Part shown: positions 26,526 to 34,510 of the stretch, one piece after another | Position numbering within the stretch: position 1 is the first letter of the stretch | How the letters are laid out: the number at the start of each line of letters is the position of its first letter | Assembly (NCBI RefSeq): GCF_900156045.1 | Contig: NZ_FTMX01000006.1 | Location: 186,001 to 250,000 of the forward strand | Reading direction: 5' to 3' | Length of the DNA stretch: 64,000 nt | Source: Peribacillus simplex | GTDB lineage: Bacteria; Bacillota; Bacilli; Bacillales; DSM-1321 | Position numbers and translations under genes: made by a program | Notes under the pieces: generated by a model | Database searches by the model: none | What the model was told of the DNA's origin: nothing | What the model saw: the letters and a program-made list of their open reading frames with translations, nothing else

Positions 26526-27377
26526 ATGGAAAACCCAATATTAAAATTAAAAAACAAGATATCAGAATTAACAGAAACACAACAAAGAGTTGCGGACTAT
26601 ATTATTAAAAATCCTGTGGATGTCGCTTTTTTAACCGTTGATCAGTTGGCTGGAATTGTAGGAACTAGTACTACCACCATTATGAGATTGACTTTTAGTC
26701 TGAATTATTCGGGATATACTGAATTTCAAAAAGGACTTCAGGAACTTTTACGTAATAGAGCAGCTCCTCAAATTAGATTAGAGGCAAATTTAAAAGATTT
26801 AAATGAAAGTGATTTGTGGATTCGCTCTGCAGAAAGTCAACTCAATAATATTCAATCTACAGTAGAGATGATTTCCACGGAGAGTTTAAATAAAACGGTG
26901 GAAATGATTGTGTCTGCAGATCGAATATTTTGTACCAGTGTGAGAAGTGGATTACCTGTGGCACAACATTTAACTTTTGGACTTAATCGTCTACTTGGAA
27001 ACTGTGAATTGATTGTTGCTGATTTAAGCGATTGGGTTGATAAAGGAATTAATTTTACTTCGAAGGATTTAGTCATCGCAACCTCTTTTCCAAGATACGC
27101 TAGAAGAATTGTTGAATTCGCGATGGCAGCTAAAGACAATAACGCACAAATTATTTCTATTACTGATAGTTATTCTTCTCCTCTAGTTAAGTATTCGGAT
27201 TTAGTATTGCCATGTAATTCTAGTAGTATCGCTTTTCATAATTCACCAATAGCATCTATGCTTGTAGCAGATTATCTTGTAAGCGCCATAGCCATCAATT
27301 ATCCTGAAAAAACCAAAAATCGTCTTGATGAAATTAATTCAATTCTTACCAAAATGAATTATCACTATAGTGATTAA
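26526..27377 (+). CDS. RpiR/MurR-family regulator (HTH_6 plus SIS domain)
   Basis: 283 aa. The N-terminal HTH_6 domain is seen in LTETQQRVADYIIKNPVDVA then TSTTTIMRLTFSLNYSGYTE. The C-terminal SIS sugar-phosphate-type domain (about residues 120-260) includes RIFCTSVRSGLPVAQHLTF and KDLVIATSFPRYARRIVEFA. RpiR proteins bind palindromes near catabolic genes and sense phosphorylated or acidic metabolites. TGGAGCG precedes the ATG. Position between the rraA operon and the CitMHS gene, with a paired inverted repeat upstream, suggests it controls both. Confidence 0.9.
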   Translation: MENPILKLKNKISELTETQQRVADYIIKNPVDVAFLTVDQLAGIVGTSTTTIMRLTFSLNYSGYTEFQKGLQELLRNRAAPQIRLEANLKDLNESDLWIRSAESQLNNIQSTVEMISTESLNKTVEMIVSADRIFCTSVRSGLPVAQHLTFGLNRLLGNCELIVADLSDWVDKGINFTSKDLVIATSFPRYARRIVEFAMAAKDNNAQIISITDSYSSPLVKYSDLVLPCNSSSIAFHNSPIASMLVADYLVSAIAINYPEKTKNRLDEINSILTKMNYHYSD

Positions 27378-27383
27378 ATTTAT

Positions 27384-27437
27384 AAGGTGATAGGAACAAG
27401 GATTCAGATGAATCCTTGCTCCTATCACCTTTTTATT
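27384..27437 (+). terminator. Terminator of the RpiR gene
   Basis: A long stem AAGGTGATAGGAACAAGGATT and its complement (small mismatch) with a GATG-centred loop and TTTTTATT tail. Confidence 0.85.
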
Positions 27438-27756
27438 TCTTCTTAACCAGATATCCTACTAACCATCATCTACTCTCTGGTTGATAAAAAAAGGTTTACT
27501 TTTAATAAGCATCCATGATAGTATGCTTTTAATAGTTAAAAATATTACAACATAAACTGTATGAGTAAAAAATATTACTACAAAAAGGACGTTGATTCTT
27601 AGAGATATAGTTATTTTTCTCCAATTTCTGGTTTTGTTAAAAATATCACCAGTATATGCCGGAATATTTTGACAAAAGTAATTATTATAATATGCTGAAT
27701 GACTATTGGAATCTAAGAATCACCGAATATTGCTTTATTTTTAAATTAAAGGTTTT

Positions 27757-27770
27757 TGAAAACGCTATCT
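27757..27770. promoter_or_regulatory. cre-like site upstream of the CitMHS transporter
   Basis: TGAAAACGCTATCT fits the CcpA consensus at 13 of 14 positions and has the same outer bases as the site in front of the rraA operon. It lies 450 bp before the transporter start but in its upstream region. Confidence 0.45.
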
Positions 27771-27910
27771 TTTTGAGTTTTTTGTTTAAAGGTATTGAAT
27801 GATCTTTATGTTACTTTAACTATTAGAAAAATTTCTTACATGTAATGAGCACTCTTTAATTAAAGTGGTGATTCATAAAAAAATTTAAATTGAAAAAGAG
27901 GTGTAATTAA

Positions 27911-28024
27911 GTGAATAATTTAAAACTGTAAAAATCAGATGAGACTATTAAAAGAGCAAGTTACCAGCGTATTGGTAATATTATCTTAACGGATCTAATG
28001 ATCAATTGGATGTATAATTACTAG
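27911..28024 (+). pseudogene. Broken start of a possible transporter gene
   Basis: AAAGAGGTG, then a GTG frame NNLKL that hits a TAA and continues in frame as KSDETIKRASYQRIGNIILT, DLMINWMYNY to a TAG. A good ribosome site followed by a stop-interrupted frame suggests a decayed 5' end. The identity is unknown. Confidence 0.35.
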
Positions 28025-28221
28025 TACTTCAAGATATGGTTCATAGCAACAATTATAGGGGAATTCAATAATGTCAACTTTGTAAACCCTTACAATGAAA
28101 TGATGTTAATAGTCCATTAAGCAGTGCTAACTTATATTATTGAAAATTTTCATATATGATTCGAAATAATGTATTCAACATGTATTCTAAAAAGTCAGGG
28201 AAGATAAAGAGGGGGCATACT

Positions 28222-29520
28222 ATGTTAACATTTCTGGGATTTGCCATGATTGTGGTCTTTATGTATTTAATCATGAGTAAGCGCTTATCAGCGTTCAGTG
28301 CACTTACGGTTGTTCCAATCATTTTTGCGCTAATTGCAGGATTTACGGATTTAGGACCGATGATGTTAAAAGGTCTCGAGACTATAGCTCCTACTGCTAT
28401 TATGATTATTTTTGCCATTCTTTATTTTGGTGTATTAATTGATACAGGATTATTTGATCCACTAGTAACAAGAATTTTAAAAATGGTAGGCGGTGACCCA
28501 TTAAAAATTGTACTGGGCACTGCAATTTTATCATTGGTAGTTGCTTTAGATGGTGATGGTACTATTACCTACCTTATTGTAGTAACAGCTTTTCTTCCTC
28601 TATATAATAAACTGGGTATGAATAAACTCATTTTGGCCTGCATTCCTGCATTAGCGATGGGGGTTATGAACTTGTTACCGTGGGGGGGACCAGCTGCCCA
28701 AGCTACGGCGGCGGTAAAAGTGGATATAATAGACTTGCTTTTGCCAATCATTCCTTCTATGATTGCGGGTGTGTTATGGATTTTAGGAGTGGCTTACTTC
28801 TTGGGTCGACGTGAGCGTAAGAGATTAGGAGTTATCAATATTGAAGCTTTTAACGAAGAAGAAATTGCTGCTGCAGTTGAGGTAGGAATGGATTCATCAA
28901 TAAAACGACCTAAATTATTTTGGTTTAACCTAGGCCTTACGATTTTAGTATTGGCAGCTTTACTTACGGGCTTTCTACCGTTGCCTGCGTTATTCATGCT
29001 CGGCTTTGCCATCGTTATGATTGTAAATTATCCAAACTTGCAGGACCAGAAGGATCGCTTACACGCACATGCAGGTAATATATTAACTGTTGTCTCCATG
29101 ATATTTGCAGCAGGTGTATTTACTGGGATTATAGATGGTACTGGCATGGTTAGCGCGATGGCAGATACCCTAATTGCAGTTATTCCAGACTCTCTCGGAC
29201 CAAAATTAACAGTCATTGTTGCACTTATAAGCATGCCATTTACATTTTTCATGGCGAATGCTCCCTTTTATTTCGGGATTATTCCGATTATGGCAGAAAC
29301 AGCTGCCAACTTCGGTATCCATCCGATGGAAGTTGGACAAGCTTCTTTATTAGGACAACCCTTGCACTTGTTAAGTCCACTCCAAGGTTCTATCTATATA
29401 TTAATGGGGCTTCTTGGTATAGAAATAGGTGATCATATTCGCTTTACAGCCAAGTATGCGGTAGGTACAGCATTAGTTATGATAATTGTTGGTGTATTGT
29501 TCGGAGTACTATCCATTTAA
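28222..29520 (+). CDS. CitMHS-family citrate/tricarboxylate transporter
   Basis: 432 aa from the ATG at 28222 (AGAGGGGG eight bases upstream; the longer frame has no such site). About 12 hydrophobic segments, with family blocks FGVLIDTGLFDPLVTRILK, VVALDGDGTITYLIVVTAF, MNLLPWGGPAAQATAAV and ANAPFYFGIIPIMAE. CitMHS proteins import divalent-metal citrate or related acids by proton symport. Together with the RraA-like aldolase, dehydrogenase and RpiR regulator it forms a likely uptake-and-degradation module for a citrate-like acid. Confidence 0.92.
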   Translation: MLTFLGFAMIVVFMYLIMSKRLSAFSALTVVPIIFALIAGFTDLGPMMLKGLETIAPTAIMIIFAILYFGVLIDTGLFDPLVTRILKMVGGDPLKIVLGTAILSLVVALDGDGTITYLIVVTAFLPLYNKLGMNKLILACIPALAMGVMNLLPWGGPAAQATAAVKVDIIDLLLPIIPSMIAGVLWILGVAYFLGRRERKRLGVINIEAFNEEEIAAAVEVGMDSSIKRPKLFWFNLGLTILVLAALLTGFLPLPALFMLGFAIVMIVNYPNLQDQKDRLHAHAGNILTVVSMIFAAGVFTGIIDGTGMVSAMADTLIAVIPDSLGPKLTVIVALISMPFTFFMANAPFYFGIIPIMAETAANFGIHPMEVGQASLLGQPLHLLSPLQGSIYILMGLLGIEIGDHIRFTAKYAVGTALVMIIVGVLFGVLSI

Positions 29521-29542
29521 TCATATAAACATAATAAATTGC

Positions 29543-29579
29543 AGAGAGCTAGTATTTCAAAATAGCTCTCTCTTTTATT
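29543..29579 (+). terminator. Terminator of the CitMHS gene
   Basis: AGAGAGCTA / TAGCTCTCT with an 11-base loop and CTTTTATT tail, 25 bp after the stop. Confidence 0.8.
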
Positions 29580-29832
29580 GGTCTAGAATTACTTATTATA
29601 GTAACTATTTTATTTCACGCTAATTAATAAAGTACTAAAGTTGATGTTACATTTTAATAAACTTCTAATGCACCAGGATTAAGCAGCGTACAAAAGTTTT
29701 AAAAGAAGTCCAGGAAGCTTAGTAGGCCTGTATAGCAATGGGTAATGGAGATGAATAATTATTTTTTTGGCTTATCTTTACTAAAAAAACAGTGAAGGTA
29801 TAGCTTTTGCATAGAAAAAGTATGTGAAATTT

Positions 29833-29866
29833 TGTACTTAAACTAACGGGTACGTTAGTTCATTAA
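29833..29866 (+). repeat. CTAAC repeat, short form
   Basis: GTACTTAAACTAACGGGTAC then GTTAGTTCATTAAAG: left flank of the long form joined to the right flank, with no hairpin. Confidence 0.8.
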
Positions 29867-29924
29867 AGATTACTAAAAATAATCAAACTATTTAATAAAA
29901 ACCGTATACTAAATCACTAGATAA

Positions 29925-29970
29925 GAATCCATTTTGATCATCTTTTTCAAAATAGATTCTTTTTATTTAC
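29925..29970 (+). terminator. Terminator-like hairpin, no gene assigned
   Basis: AAGAATCCATTTTGA / TCAAAATAGATTCTT with one mismatch and a T-rich tail. It lies in the gene-free stretch 29580-30368. Confidence 0.4.
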
Positions 29971-30027
29971 GCTAATATGGGGGTTCAGGAGGACCTTTTG
30001 ATCAATCCCTACAGTTGATTCTTTTAC

Positions 30028-30077
30028 GTGCAAAATAACTCTTAAAATAAGTTTAAATTATCACCTAAAGTAACAGC
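30028..30077 (+). repeat. Direct repeat a of a pair upstream of the resolvase
   Basis: 50 bp starting GTGCAAAATAACTCTTAAAA, matching 30327-30376 at 41 of 50 positions. The spacing is 299 bp. Possibly recombination-site material or a duplicated resolvase 5' region. Confidence 0.6.
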
Positions 30078-30182
30078 CTTTTCAAATCGGAAAAGTGGTG
30101 TGTTCAGAAAAGGACGAGTTATGAAACAAATAGGGTGTTCCATAAATGGATACACTGTAATGGACTAAATACTTTTTTTAGT

Positions 30183-30214
30183 TTGTTCAGCAATCGGGCG
30201 CGATTGCTGAACAA
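30183..30214. repeat. Perfect 14-bp inverted repeat
   Basis: TTGTTCAGCAATCG and CGATTGCTGAACAA separated by GGCG. It lies between the two 50-bp direct repeats. Confidence 0.65.
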
Positions 30215-30278
30215 TAAGCATTCGCTTTTTACTAGGTGGATCCGAATAGTTCTATAAATGATTGGATGTAAATAATTA

Positions 30279-30316
30279 AGAAGCCCAGCTAATCTTCTGA
30301 AGATAGCTGGGTTTTT
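30279..30316 (+). terminator. Terminator-like hairpin
   Basis: CCCAGCTAATC / GATAGCTGGG with one bulge, then TTTTTAATG. No intact gene ends here. Confidence 0.45.
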
Positions 30317-30326
30317 AATGTTGAAT

Positions 30327-30376
30327 GTGCAAAATAGCACTTAAAATAAGCGCAAATTAACTCCCAAAGTGACAGC
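30327..30376 (+). repeat. Direct repeat b, running into the resolvase frame
   Basis: GTGCAAAATAGCACTTAAAA ... AAAGTGACAGC; partner of 30028-30077. Its last bases form the first codons of the truncated resolvase, in the place where a normal start (M-x-x-G-Y-ARVS) is expected. Confidence 0.6.
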
Positions 30377-30925
30377 AAGAGTTTCAACTACTGGCCAGGA
30401 TTTAGAAACACAAAATGAAATATTGGCAAATGAAGGGTGTGAAAAGCTTTTTGTTGAGAAAGTAACTGGAACAAGTACCAAACAAAGAACTCAACTTTAT
30501 GAAGCTATGGAATTTGCGCGAGAAGGAGATACATTAGTGGTAACAAAAATAGATCGTTTAGCTCGTTCTATTATGGACTTAAATAAAATAGTTCAAGGGT
30601 TGGCTGAAAAGGGGGTAAAGTTAGATCTGTAAAAGAGGATATGAAGTTTGATGGTTCAAACGAAGGAAATAGCTTACAAACACTCCTTTTTAATATTTTA
30701 GGTTCTTTTGCACAATTTGAACGTGATCTTATTGTAGAAAGAACTACAGAAGGTCGGGAGAGAGCAAAAGGGCAAGGGAAACATATGGGAAGACCAGGAC
30801 AAGATGAAAAGACTTTAAAACGAGCTATTAAGCTTTATAATGAACGTGAAACAAACGGAATGAGTGTAAATGACATAGTAAAAGCTACAGGAATTCCACG
30901 TTCCACGTTATATGCTAAAAGGTAA
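30369..30925 (+). pseudogene. Serine recombinase (resolvase/invertase), frameshifted and 5'-altered
   Basis: Two frames together give a resolvase. Frame 1 (30369-30632) has ARVSTTGQDLETQ (catalytic Ser), then DTLVVTKIDRLARSIMDLNK and EKGVKL. Frame 2 (to 30925) has MKFDGSNEGNSLQTLLFNIL, GSFAQFERDLIVERTTEGRE, KHMGRPGQDEKTLK and a C-terminal helix-turn-helix (GMSVNDIVKATGIPRSTLYA). The join needs one extra base near 30620, where VRSVKED would be read. The usual first residues before ARVS are missing, replaced by a repeat sequence. Probably inactive. Confidence 0.85.
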
Positions 30926-30983
30926 TGGGGTTGCTGTGGCAGCTCTTTTCTTATACAACTAACGGGGCAGTTTAGTTGAATGA
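30926..30983 (+). repeat. CTAAC repeat, partial (hairpin plus right site)
   Basis: GGGGTTGCTGTGGCAGCTC with T run, then ACAACTAACGGGGCAGTTTAG. It starts at the resolvase stop codon. Confidence 0.8.
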
Positions 30984-31112
30984 AGGGAAAAAAGAATGTA
31001 AAAGTTTTCATTTTACTTAAAAGCTTTAAGTTATTATAACTAAGCATTTATATTATATAAATAATGACATGACTGTAGGCTATCTTTCATACAATATTTT
31101 TGGGGTGGAAAA

Positions 31113-31553
31113 ATGGCAAGAGCAAGTTACCGAAGTTCAGACGTTGACTTAATGGCAAGGATGATGAGAGCAGAAGCCGAAGGTGAAGGACGACTAGGAA
31201 TGTTATATGTTGGAAATGTAATTGTGAATCGTCTTGTAGCTAATTGTTTAGACTTTAAAGGTTTAAGAACAATTCCACAAGTCATTTATCAAGTACAAGG
31301 AGGAAATTATTCTTTTGAAGCTGTTCAAAAAGGGAATGTATTTTATCAAAGAGCGAGAGGTGTTGAAAGAAGATTAGCAGAACAGAATTTGAAGCACTGG
31401 AGACAGCATCCGGCTAGATATGCCCTTTGGTATTTCAATCCCTATGCGCCATGTCCTCCAACATGGTATGATCAACCTCATACTGGTCAATTTAAAGACC
31501 ATTGTTTTTATGAACCAAAACCTGGAACATGTGATAGTGTTTATAGAGGTTAA
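31113..31553 (+). CDS. cwlJ: Spore cortex hydrolase, CwlJ-like (copy 2)
   Basis: 146 aa, about 86% identical by eye to the copy at 7775, with the same blocks (RASYRSSDVDLMARMMRAEA, GNVIVNRLVANCLDF, ALWYFNPYAPCPPTWY, FKDHCFYEP). The upstream sequence ATATTTTTGGGGTG before the ATG is also shared, so the duplication included the ribosome site. Changes are mostly charge swaps on the surface (for example KRLAKQ to RRLAEQ), and no catalytic residue is lost. It lies between a partial and a short CTAAC repeat, as copy 1 does. Confidence 0.92.
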   Translation: MARASYRSSDVDLMARMMRAEAEGEGRLGMLYVGNVIVNRLVANCLDFKGLRTIPQVIYQVQGGNYSFEAVQKGNVFYQRARGVERRLAEQNLKHWRQHPARYALWYFNPYAPCPPTWYDQPHTGQFKDHCFYEPKPGTCDSVYRG

Positions 31554-31582
31554 GCTTACTCTTTGAGTAAGCTTTTTTACAT
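31554..31582 (+). terminator. Terminator of cwlJ copy 2
   Basis: AAGCTTACT / AGTAAGCTT with a CTTTG loop and T run directly after the stop codon. Confidence 0.8.
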
Positions 31583-31651
31583 ATTTAAAATATTTATACA
31601 ATATAAAACTTTTAGTAATAGTTTTTATCTAAAAAAGTAAGATTGTGAATT

Positions 31652-31688
31652 ATTGTGCTTAAGCTAACGGGTGCTTTAGTACAATAGG
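31652..31688 (+). repeat. CTAAC repeat, short form
   Basis: TTGTGCTTAAGCTAACGGGT, GCTTTAGTACAATAGG: single site, no hairpin. Confidence 0.7.
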
Positions 31689-31773
31689 GTGTAATAAAAG
31701 AGAGTACAAGAAGTAGTCTCTTTTATTTATACATAAACAACATTAATGTTTCACAGGCCTAAATAAATAGACA

Positions 31774-31813
31774 GTCAAAGGGGACCTTCATAATCGAGGT
31801 CCCTTTTTCATAA
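31774..31813. terminator. Hairpin at the 3' end of the M50 protease gene
   Basis: AAGGGGACCT / AGGTCCCTTT. The T run is better on the + strand, but the position fits the end of the minus-strand protease. Confidence 0.55.
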
Positions 31814-31817
31814 TGTA

Positions 31818-32954
31818 TTAAGGTAATAACGTTTTATAATGTTCCATTAAATCACCTGCATATAAGCTTGTTATCATTAAGAAAATGGCAAGCCCAATGT
31901 ATAATGAGAACCAGATGACTTTTGTTTTGAGACTCGATGAGTAATAGGATTTCTCTTTATCCCTAATTTCAGTTTGTTCTTGAACTTCTTTAAAGAAAGT
32001 TGCTACTATTCGTTCATACGTGCCTATATTTTTAAAATCGGTCGGTCCGTACTGATATTCATTCGAATTAGCAGCATCGATTAAGGACCTATAAATATTT
32101 AATTTTACCTCGGTCAGCTGTTTTTCTTTTAGCTTATTATCATCAAATAGCGGGATATGCCAACTCTTCATGTTGTTAAACTTTTCATGTAGTTGGCTTA
32201 ACTCCATATTCCAAATATTAACCAGGCGAATTTTTTCTTCATCTGTTGCACCTTCATATTGTTCTAGTTGCCTTAAACCAAATTGATTCAATTCAATGAT
32301 GTTGTCTCTTTGATTTCTGGTTGTCTCGCTACGGAATTCTTTCCACCACTTAGAAATACCCAATAATAAGAAAAGAATTAAAAATGGATTTGGATGGAGA
32401 AACAAATATACAACCATTCCAATAATCCCTAATATCCAAAGCTTTGTGGATATGACTCCCACTATACGTCCTCCATCAAGAGGATGTACAGGCATTAGAT
32501 TAAATAGGTTAATCATGGCTCCAAGTGTAATAACTAAAAGCCAAAATGGATTTTCCGTCATCATAAATAGAGGGATGGCTGGTAGAAATGCTAATGTACC
32601 TAATAAAGGACCTCCGAAGGCAAGATAAGCTTCTTGATTAGCATTCTTGGGTTCTTCCTTAAGGGCAATTAACGCTCCGACAAAAGGGATGAAAATGGCA
32701 TTGGATGTTTTGATGCCTTTTCTCTTAGCAGCTAGTAAATGCCCCATTTCATGGATGTAAATTAGATAGACTAGGGCTACGGCAAATTTCCAACCGTAAA
32801 CCAAGGCATACGCTCCTAATGAAACGAAAATAGAAATCAGAGAACCTACTTTTGCTATTTTCAATAGCGCAAACAACCATTTCATTTTTCCTAGGAAAAA
32901 TAACCCGATTGCCCCCAAACTTAACCATCCTTTATTCGATTTAGATTCTTTCAA
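31818..32954 (-). CDS. Site-2-protease-type membrane metalloprotease (peptidase M50)
   Basis: 378 aa. The zinc motif HEMGH lies at residues 68-72 inside a membrane helix, and the third ligand lies in NLMPVHPLDGGR (152-163, Asp160). Several membrane helices precede and follow, then a cytosolic helical region and one C-terminal helix. M50 proteins cut membrane-bound regulators; SpoIVFB-type members act in sporulation, but this architecture is a general 'site-2 protease family' form. Target unknown. It is a minus-strand gene between two short CTAAC repeats. Confidence 0.88.
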   Translation of the reverse strand: MKESKSNKGWLSLGAIGLFFLGKMKWLFALLKIAKVGSLISIFVSLGAYALVYGWKFAVALVYLIYIHEMGHLLAAKRKGIKTSNAIFIPFVGALIALKEEPKNANQEAYLAFGGPLLGTLAFLPAIPLFMMTENPFWLLVITLGAMINLFNLMPVHPLDGGRIVGVISTKLWILGIIGMVVYLFLHPNPFLILFLLLGISKWWKEFRSETTRNQRDNIIELNQFGLRQLEQYEGATDEEKIRLVNIWNMELSQLHEKFNNMKSWHIPLFDDNKLKEKQLTEVKLNIYRSLIDAANSNEYQYGPTDFKNIGTYERIVATFFKEVQEQTEIRDKEKSYYSSSLKTKVIWFSLYIGLAIFLMITSLYAGDLMEHYKTLLP

Positions 32955-33133
32955 AATGTACCTCCTATAGTAAATGGGAAAACAGATGACCCCATTGACA
33001 CTATGTCTATCTGAGCTCCTTCTTGATTTATCATCTTACTAATATCCTTATTATATCGTATTCGATAATCCTTTTCTTTTCCTTTAAGGAAAATTTTTCT
33101 AGAATATTAACTTTATGGAGATTGTGAAAATTT

Positions 33134-33170
33134 CTACTTAAACTAACGGGGCAGTTTAGTTCATTAAGAA
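33134..33170 (+). repeat. CTAAC repeat, short form
   Basis: CTACTTAAACTAACGGGGCA, GTTTAGTTCATTAAGAA: left flank of the long form plus right flank. The GGGCAG core is from the right site. Confidence 0.82.
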
Positions 33171-33252
33171 TTCACACCTATATTGGAAATCATTGTTATA
33201 ATGAAGTAACTAATTTCGGTAGGAAGGTTGCTATTCAAGGTGGAGGATAGAT

Positions 33253-33720
33253 ATGAAATCTAAAAAGACAATAGTGATTATTGCTTTTGGCATAATATGT
33301 ATAACTATCTTTATAAATCTATTAAAGAAGGATATATGGATTGTAAACGAAGAGTTATTAAAAGAAGAAGTGTTATCAATTGAAAATTCTGTTGAAACAA
33401 TAAATTTATTGGATGTAACACCGTTTGACTGGGATGAAGTATATTCCTTTGGACCATATACCCCGAAAGAGGATATTTATGAAACGGTAGGCTATAAATG
33501 GGATACTATTAGTGAAACTGTAAATGAAGGAATGAATCAAATTGTATTTTTGAATGATGGAAAAGTGGTCTGCTATTTATATGGTTATCCTGAGAATAAT
33601 GGATATGGTATATCTTTTGAATCTGAGAATTATAAAGATGCTGGTTATATGCTTTATATTAAAGATGATTTAAATTTTCAAGTAGAAAGAAGCGACAGTG
33701 TCGTATATTTGAGAAACTAA
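33253..33720 (+). CDS. Membrane-anchored hypothetical protein
   Basis: 155 aa: a Lys-rich start, then one N-terminal membrane helix (TIVIIAFGIICITIFINLL), then an outside-facing domain rich in acidic and aromatic residues (VTPFDWDEVYSFGPYTP, MNQIVFLNDGKVVCYLYGYP). The FDWDxVYxFGPYxP pattern occurs in small Bacillus secreted hypotheticals, but I know no function. GGTGGAGGATAG precedes the ATG. Single gene between CTAAC repeats on the + strand. Confidence 0.7.
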   Translation: MKSKKTIVIIAFGIICITIFINLLKKDIWIVNEELLKEEVLSIENSVETINLLDVTPFDWDEVYSFGPYTPKEDIYETVGYKWDTISETVNEGMNQIVFLNDGKVVCYLYGYPENNGYGISFESENYKDAGYMLYIKDDLNFQVERSDSVVYLRN

Positions 33721-33751
33721 GTAAGGATATGAGTTTTTCAACTACCTGATG

Positions 33752-33873
33752 CTTTTTCTTACGGAACTAACGGGGCATTTTTAATTGAATAAATTCATCC
33801 TTCATAGTTAATGGCCTCTTTCATATAGCCTGCACTTGTTTTTTAGTTTATGTCTAACGGGCGCAGTATTTAC
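33752..33873 (+). repeat. CTAAC repeat, fragments
   Basis: GCTTTTTCTTACGGAACTAA then CGGGGCATTTTTAATTGAAT (33752-33792), and a weaker TCTAACGGGCGCAGTATTTAC at 33851-33873. Confidence 0.55.
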
Positions 33874-33910
33874 AGAGAAGAAAGCGATAATTACATGAGA
33901 AATATGTCCT

Positions 33911-34118
33911 CAGCTATTTCGATTTCGACCGAAAAAAGCGATCAGGTTGATTGGAGCGCAAGTGCGAGACTCCTGCGGGAGCAGCGGGACAGGTGAGACC
34001 CCACAGGCGTTTACGCCGAGGAGGCTCACCGCCCGCCCCGCGGAAAGCGAGCATCTGGAGGGGAAATCAACCACACCGCTTTACTTGGAAAATAGTAACA
34101 AAGTAAGCAAAAACAGCC
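33911..34118. mobile_element. MITE-like element, copy 3 (left end degenerate)
   Basis: The core is nearly identical to copy 2 (GGTTGATTGGAGCGCAAGTG through GGGGAAATCAACC). The right end GCAAAAACAGCC is intact; the left end is altered to something like GCTATTTCG. No target duplication is visible. It abuts blaI, whose 3' end starts 11 bp further on. Confidence 0.75.
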
Positions 34119-34129
34119 TTTTTTTATTA

Positions 34130-34510
34130 TTACTTTTTAGGCTTCTTATTTAAAATAAAGCGTAATTCATTGATATCATCATCAGATAGGGTATCTTCCT
34201 GAATGAATTGGACAAGCATGGATTTCAAGGTACCTCCATAGATACGGTTGATGAATGATTCGGTCTCGGCACGCTGGCACTCTTCCTGTGTATAGAGCGG
34301 GTAAAAGGTGTAAACTCTTAGATTTTTATTGACACCTACTACATCTTTTTGAACCAATCGATCTAGAAGAGTGCGTATGGTTTTCGGCTTCCAATGGCTA
34401 CTCTCCTGTAAGGAAACTATGATGTCATTTGCTGTTTGAGGGGCTTTATCCCAAAGCACGTTCATGATTTCCCATTCTGATTCTGATATGCTAGGAATGT
34501 TTTTCTCCAT
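34130..34510 (-). CDS. blaI: Penicillinase repressor BlaI
   Basis: 126 aa from the ATG at 34510, which has GGAGGGG in front; a longer frame is possible from 34525. Winged helix: ISESEWEIMNVLWDKAPQTA, ESSHWKPKTIRTLLDRLVQK, and a dimerisation tail LKSMLVQFIQEDTLSDDDI. The BlaR1 cleavage region of BlaI-type repressors is plausibly in the NLRVYTFYPL region. It overlaps the end of blaR1 by 20 bp, so the two are translationally linked. Confidence 0.92.
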   Translation of the reverse strand: MEKNIPSISESEWEIMNVLWDKAPQTANDIIVSLQESSHWKPKTIRTLLDRLVQKDVVGVNKNLRVYTFYPLYTQEECQRAETESFINRIYGGTLKSMLVQFIQEDTLSDDDINELRFILNKKPKK

